DNA of 64,000 bases from Hyaloscypha bicolor E (lineage: Eukaryota; Ascomycota; Leotiomycetes; Helotiales; Hyaloscyphaceae), in contig NW_020194518.1 of assembly GCF_002865645.1 (NCBI RefSeq), positions 682,001 to 746,000 of the forward strand. Reading direction: 5' to 3'. Position numbers and translations under genes: made by a program. Below, in pieces: positions 59,937-64,000 of the stretch. The notes under the pieces are model-generated. The model saw only the letters and a list, made by a program, of their open reading frames with translations. It was not told the DNA's origin and searched no databases. Position 1 is the first letter of the stretch; every line of letters starts with the position of its first letter.

Positions 59937-60413
59937 TATTATAGGTATTAAAGTAAATATTTCGCCCTTAAATATTTCGTCTATAATAAGAAATTTAGGA
60001 AGTAAAATATTACGATTCCGGGAGAGTCTAAAGCTCAAAGAACTTGATTTAATAATAAAATCGAAGTAGTAGTTAAAGAGCTTTAAAGGCATATATAGGA
60101 CATATATTCTGGAGAGAGGATCCTATAGATACGGGTATTATATAAGTAGAAAAGATAATTTCTAAAAAGGTAGTCTTGGGGCCAAAAGAAGTTAGTTTTA
60201 AAGGATAATAGAAGTTAAATAAATAAATAGTTAAAAGGCTAACCGCTTATTAATTAGCAAGAACTAGAGTCTTTTCCCTTAGGCTACCAGATACTTTTTT
60301 ATAGAGTTAATAGGTAATTCCCCCCTTTAATATAGTTAAATTAATATTACTAAGGGCTACCGGATGCCTCTTTTAGTATAACTATTCTGTCTCTAATCTA
60401 TAAGTACTAACTA

Positions 60414-60729
60414 ATTAGTATTAGTTTACTAGTAATATATAATACTATTATATAAGTCGTGAAATGCTATTTATATATAGTTAGTAAAGTTGTTCTTTAG
60501 AAGTAGGGATTATAGTATTATAGTATTAATATATAATCCCTAAATCTACTAAACCTAAAGGGGTCTAGTCTACTAGTCAAATTACTAATAGGATGCGAGG
60601 TTATATAACTATATCCCATTACCTATATTCTATTACCCATATCCCATTACCTATATCCCATTACCCATATCCCGTATCCCGTATCCCGTGACTATGCACG
60701 TGACTCTCAAAGGAATAGCTATACTAATA
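60414..60729 (-). repeat. 5' LTR of the copia element
   Basis: Right copy of the 316 bp repeat, less mutated than the left. The tandem ATCCCATTACC units (60605-60690) are clearer here, and intact CA and TG (GTGACTATGCACGTGAC) remain near 60689. Confidence 0.88.
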
Positions 60730-62590
60730 ATTAGTAATTATTTAAATTAAACAAGATTTATATTACTTACCTAGTAATATTATACTCGATATTATATTAT
60801 TTTAGAGTATCTAATAAAACAGAAAGTATATAAATACTAGAGTATATATTATTTAAGTCTTTTATAACTAATAAATAAGATTTTAATTTAAAATCCTTAT
60901 TTATAAAGTGCCTAAAAATATATTAATATAAGTTTTCTTTAATAATTATAAGAATATATAAACTTATAAAGTAATTCCAAGAAAAGCCTTTTAATTTATA
61001 GTTATTCAAGTATCTAAAGTAATAGAGAAGATTCCTTGAGATTTAATATTCTCTTATAATTCTTTTTTAATATTTAAACTCTTTTTAATATAGCTTAAAT
61101 TAAGCTTATTTATTATGCTCTACCGCTTTACTAGTAAATTTAGCGTCACGTGATCGCGATAACACATGCGGCTAGCTAGTATTTAGAATACCAAAGCTCC
61201 TGTACTTACGAGCTTCCCTCCTTAGTTTAGAATCCTTGGATTAAGAGCCACTCTACTTTGCTTTCCAAGCCCAGAGCCCGGTTTCGTAATATTATTCATA
61301 AGCATTTATTAATATAAAGGAGGCGTTTGACTATTAAGTATTAGTATATATAATATAAAGAGAAATATAATAAAGACTTACTAATTTAAATAGTTTAAAA
61401 GTAATTTAAAACTCGGAGTAGTAACTACTCGAAAAGAGATATTATTATTAATAATAAAGCTTAATAATAATTTCTTAAAGTAATTAATAGTAAAGCTTTC
61501 TTCTCTTTATCCCCATTACTTATTAAAAAGGCTATTTATAGTTAGTTGAGATACTTGACTTAAAGCTTTACTTTTACCTATTAAATATATTAGTAAATAT
61601 AGCTTTTTAATTAATATTAGAAGACTTACTATTATTCTCTCCCTCTTTAAGAGCCTTAAGGTTTATAAACTTATGAGAGCTTCGAAAATGAGTATAATAA
61701 TTACTTATAGGTATATATATTCGTTAATTTAGCCATTTTTTACTATAATATTAGTTAGTTAAAAGTTTATTATATATTAATAGATTAACTTATGAATACC
61801 CTCGAACTAAGCACTTTATAGTACACGTACGAATATCTTCGGGATTCTCTTGTATAGGATCTAATATCTTTTCTAAGTAGCCTTCTTTAAAAAGAAAAGG
61901 CTATTTATTAAGAGGCTTTAACTCAAAATTAGGATGATTTTGAGCTAAGTTAAGGTTAATCGAGGATTACTGAGACATTTTCGAGTATACCTAATATAAA
62001 TAAGTATATTTATAATAGAAAGTATATTAATAGGAGTAATAATTGAGTTTTTATATATAAGTAAAGTGAGAGTAAGAAATAAAAAATCAAGGAAAGTAAT
62101 ATATTTTTATAGAAAGTTCTAATATTCTAAGAGCTTCCTAATTATTCTTCTAATTAGAAAGAATTACCTTACTTCGAAGATTCTAGTACTTTAATATCTA
62201 ATTTTTACTAATAGAATTATTATTATTACTAAGTACTTAAGTCGAGGTGGTTCTAGAAGTATCATTGGGGTTCGGCTCGCTTACCAAGCGTCACCACCCT
62301 CTGATTGGGTGGCAAGGTGGCGCTAGGGCGGGAGTGCCCGGAGCGCTACCTAATTAGGTTAGCTAATCACGTGCATGTGTCACGTGCGCATTAATCAAAT
62401 TATTCATGAATATTCATGATTAATCTGATTAATGCGTGAATAGAATATGATTAATGGGTATTTTTCATGAATAGATTAGATTAATGGCCATTAATCTAAT
62501 CTAATCTATTCATTTCTCACACTGCTTGCAAGTGAGTCAACTCCGACCTCTCTAAACCATTGTTAGAAGAATCTATATCAACCTTGCACT

Positions 62591-64000
62591 ATGTCCCTCG
62601 AAACGTCCAAGGATCCCCATCAGCTCGCGATGTATGCTTCTTTGCCGCTGGAGCTCTGGATCATCGTCGCCGAGTCGTTCTTGGGCAAAGCCACGCTCTG
62701 CTCGTTATTCCCGGTATCGAAAGCTATCGACATAATCTTCACGCCAGCTTTATACAAGACTATAAGTTTAGTAGAAGGGTGGTTAAGGTGGAACGAAAAG
62801 CTCAAGAAGTTATGGGAGTTGGATTCTGAACCCCGTCTTCAATTTACACGACATCTCGTTATTAGGAATACAAAGTTTTCCCCTGATATAATATTGGATC
62901 CGAAAGCATTGAGAGCCTTGATTGGGAAGATGAGCGGACTTAAGACCTGAAAAGTTTGAGACGTGTTTGTTTCCTCCTCTTTCCAGCCAAACCAGGTTAG
63001 AACATTATAACAGTCTTTCTCCTTGAGCGAAAGCCGCAGCCGGCGCATTTAGGGAGTTTTAAATTCTCAATCATATCAGGTTGTTATCATTCTAATCTCT
63101 CTAATGGCTGATACATATACTGCGGTTTTCTTAAACAGTCTCCTGATTATTCTAGGTATCGAAATCCATATTCCAAACATTCATTCCTCCCTCGAGTCAC
63201 CGACCTGGCCTTGAATTCTGACCTGGATCCCAGATGGCCCCGTATACTAGAGCTTTCCCCTTTCGAGTATTTTTGCAGTATCTTTGCAGCTTGGATCTGA
63301 GAAATTTACGAGGTTGGTTGGCAAGGCTCTGGCGGGATGTTGCGAGTATCCTCATCAAGCGGCCAAACTCACATTGCTGGGGCTTGAGCTGGATGCTGAT
63401 ACCTCCAACCACTTACGGTATGGGCAATTTATTCTTGGTGTTGTGGGTCATTTCAAGCACCTGCGAGAAGAATATGGAACACCCAACCTTCGCTTGGCAA
63501 TACAGAAACTCATCTTGGGGAGAGGGACCATGGCGATCCCATCTGATGCATGGGTATCCGGCATATTGCACGAGTTAACGGAATTTTCAAAACTTCGATC
63601 TTTGACGATTCTCAATGAAGGAAGGCCAACACGGCATCGCTTCCGAGTGCTACTCAATCACAAGCTATTTCTCCAAGCTATAACTTTAAAGTCCTTACCA
63701 GTGTACTTTGTTGGCAGGGACATTGTGGCTTTGATCAATGCACTTTCGGACTACGGCTCTTTGAAGGAAATCCAGATTAGGATAGTCAGAGATTACAAGG
63801 ACCCAAAGTCCAGCTGGTATCGTCCACTTGTTGAGCTTGGGGGAGGATGGAGAAAGCTGCTCCTCGGAGCTTATCTTTCTGACGTCCGTCCCGAAGATGG
63901 TTGGAATGAGGTTCTCGAGACAGTCTCCTCTCGATCCTGTGATATCAAAGAAATAGGCCTCCCGTGCATTTGCTGGGGGAGTCTGCCTCCTCATTCCCTT
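62591..64000 (+). pseudogene. F-box-like gene, apparently frameshifted, runs off window
   Basis: From ATG 62591 the frame reads an F-box-like domain (YASLPLELWIIVAESFLGKA then LCSLFPVSKAIDIIFTPALY) and continues to a stop at 62948-62950. The adjacent frame continues with DLKSLRRVCFLLFPAKPG, then stops. Another coding-like block is VTDLALNSDLDPRWPRILEL. From 63251 to the window end a frame is open without a stop (LGSEKFTRLVGKALAGC, then LRSLTILNEGRPTRHRF, then WRKLLLGAYLSDVRPEDGWN); it is in the same frame as the start. The C-terminal part resembles the repeat-like region of fungal F-box proteins. Short introns with poor signals could link the blocks, but two or more frameshifts are simpler. 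F-box proteins select targets for SCF ubiquitin ligases. The hAT element ends 66 bp before the start codon. Confidence 0.5.

Larger units (their letters stand above)
54333..60729 (-). mobile_element. Degraded Ty1/copia LTR retrotransposon
   Basis: Two direct repeats of equal length (54333-54648 and 60414-60729, 316 bp each) bound about 5.8 kb of heavily mutated sequence. On the minus strand the order is zinc knuckle, integrase, reverse transcriptase, RNase H. This order (integrase before reverse transcriptase) defines Ty1/copia rather than Ty3/gypsy. The element lies inside the hAT transposase gene and in the same orientation. A flanking 5 bp target duplication is not recognisable, probably because of mutation. 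A sequence just inside the right LTR could be a decayed primer-binding site, but I cannot confirm it. Confidence 0.88.
52701..61978 (-). pseudogene. hAT transposase gene, mutated and split
   Basis: The minus strand holds remnants in the right order. Near 61978 a start codon and N-terminal segment lead to a BED-like zinc finger (RTCTIKC near 61815, then SNYYTHFRSSHK near 61690). Near 54300-54090 comes the catalytic-core segment beginning ITRDNTSSNNALLKAF, with THILNLVIQDILKAF after a stop. At 52960-52701 is the C-terminal hAT dimerisation domain (ARIPVLALIARKYLGIPASS, then SKRFFSQGALIISKLRNRL), ending at TAG 52703-52701. Many TAA/TAG stops fall within it. The gene is interrupted between the BED finger and the TRDN aspartate by the copia element. 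It is not functional. Confidence 0.85.
52422..62524 (-). mobile_element. hAT DNA transposon carrying a nested retrotransposon
   Basis: The element starts CAGTGTGAGAAAA and ends TTTCTCACACTG (12 bp perfect terminal inverted repeat). It is flanked by CTTGCAAG on both sides (52414-52421 and 62525-62532), an 8 bp duplication typical of hAT. Subtracting the copia insertion leaves about 3.7 kb, a normal size for an autonomous hAT. The outer 170 bp on the left and 270 bp on the right keep normal CA/TG content. The palindrome CATGAATATTCATG occurs at 52460, 52539 and 62405, and a 30 bp perfect palindrome at 62473-62502. Everything between is CA/TG-poor and TA-rich. The right inner edge (62240-62380) is an unmutated GC-richer block. 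The small element at 17623-18065 shares both ends. Confidence 0.92.

Noticed and set aside
52422..62524. Centromere or isochore explanation for the AT-rich block
   Set aside because: Its edges coincide with a transposon bounded by an 8 bp duplication, and transposase and copia remnants are readable inside.

Overview
The window looks like nuclear DNA of a filamentous ascomycete (Pezizomycotina; a leotiomycete-like fungus is possible, but that is inference). Genes are closely spaced, with short GT-AG introns of about 45-165 bp. Their products are fungal: SREBP-type bHLH regulators, a DENN protein, Orc6, Bcd1 and a fungal APH-like kinase. A 10 kb block shows the CA/TG-depleted, TA-rich composition left by repeat-induced point mutation (RIP). 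There are no prokaryotic operons and no CRISPR. All gene models are read by eye, and splice sites were chosen by reading frame and consensus.

Layout. 0.4-6 kb: an APH-like kinase gene broken by two stops, a glycine-zipper protein, and a CorA-type transporter whose GMN motif is altered. 6.7-12.1 kb: a kinesin of about 1,726 aa. 15.3-22.1 kb: a CAT-like acyltransferase, a 443 bp hAT-type MITE, ORC6, an Ssp120-like EF-hand secretory protein and a TYW2-like wybutosine enzyme. 23-26.2 kb: two tandem, related bHLH genes. 26.2-33 kb: gene-poor, with coding-like relics. 33-39.7 kb: DENN protein, an unknown protein and Bcd1. 39.9-43.5 kb: two arrays of short hairpins around coding relics, an alkaline ceramidase (with a 13 nt micro-exon and a GC-AG intron) and a Tc1/mariner-type MITE. 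44-51.9 kb: TBC RabGAP, SDR oxidoreductase and a secreted cysteine-rich protein. 52.4-62.5 kb: a nested transposon island. 62.6 kb to the end: an F-box-like gene that looks frameshifted and runs off the window.

The main story is the mobile DNA. The island is a single hAT element bounded by an 8 bp target duplication (CTTGCAAG). Its transposase gene is interrupted by a 6.4 kb Ty1/copia retrotransposon, and both are heavily mutated in a RIP-like way. The outer ends of the hAT element are not mutated and closely match the 443 bp MITE at 17.6 kb, which has its own 8 bp duplication (ACTTGAGT). The MITE is therefore probably a deletion derivative of the same family. The second curious feature is the pair of arrays of 26 nt imperfect hairpins (AATGTCCCA-8 nt-TGGGACATT) between BCD1 and the ceramidase gene.

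The host genes are mostly unrelated housekeeping functions: replication origin, tRNA modification, snoRNP assembly, vesicle traffic through DENN and TBC proteins, sphingolipid turnover and ion transport. I see no biosynthetic cluster.
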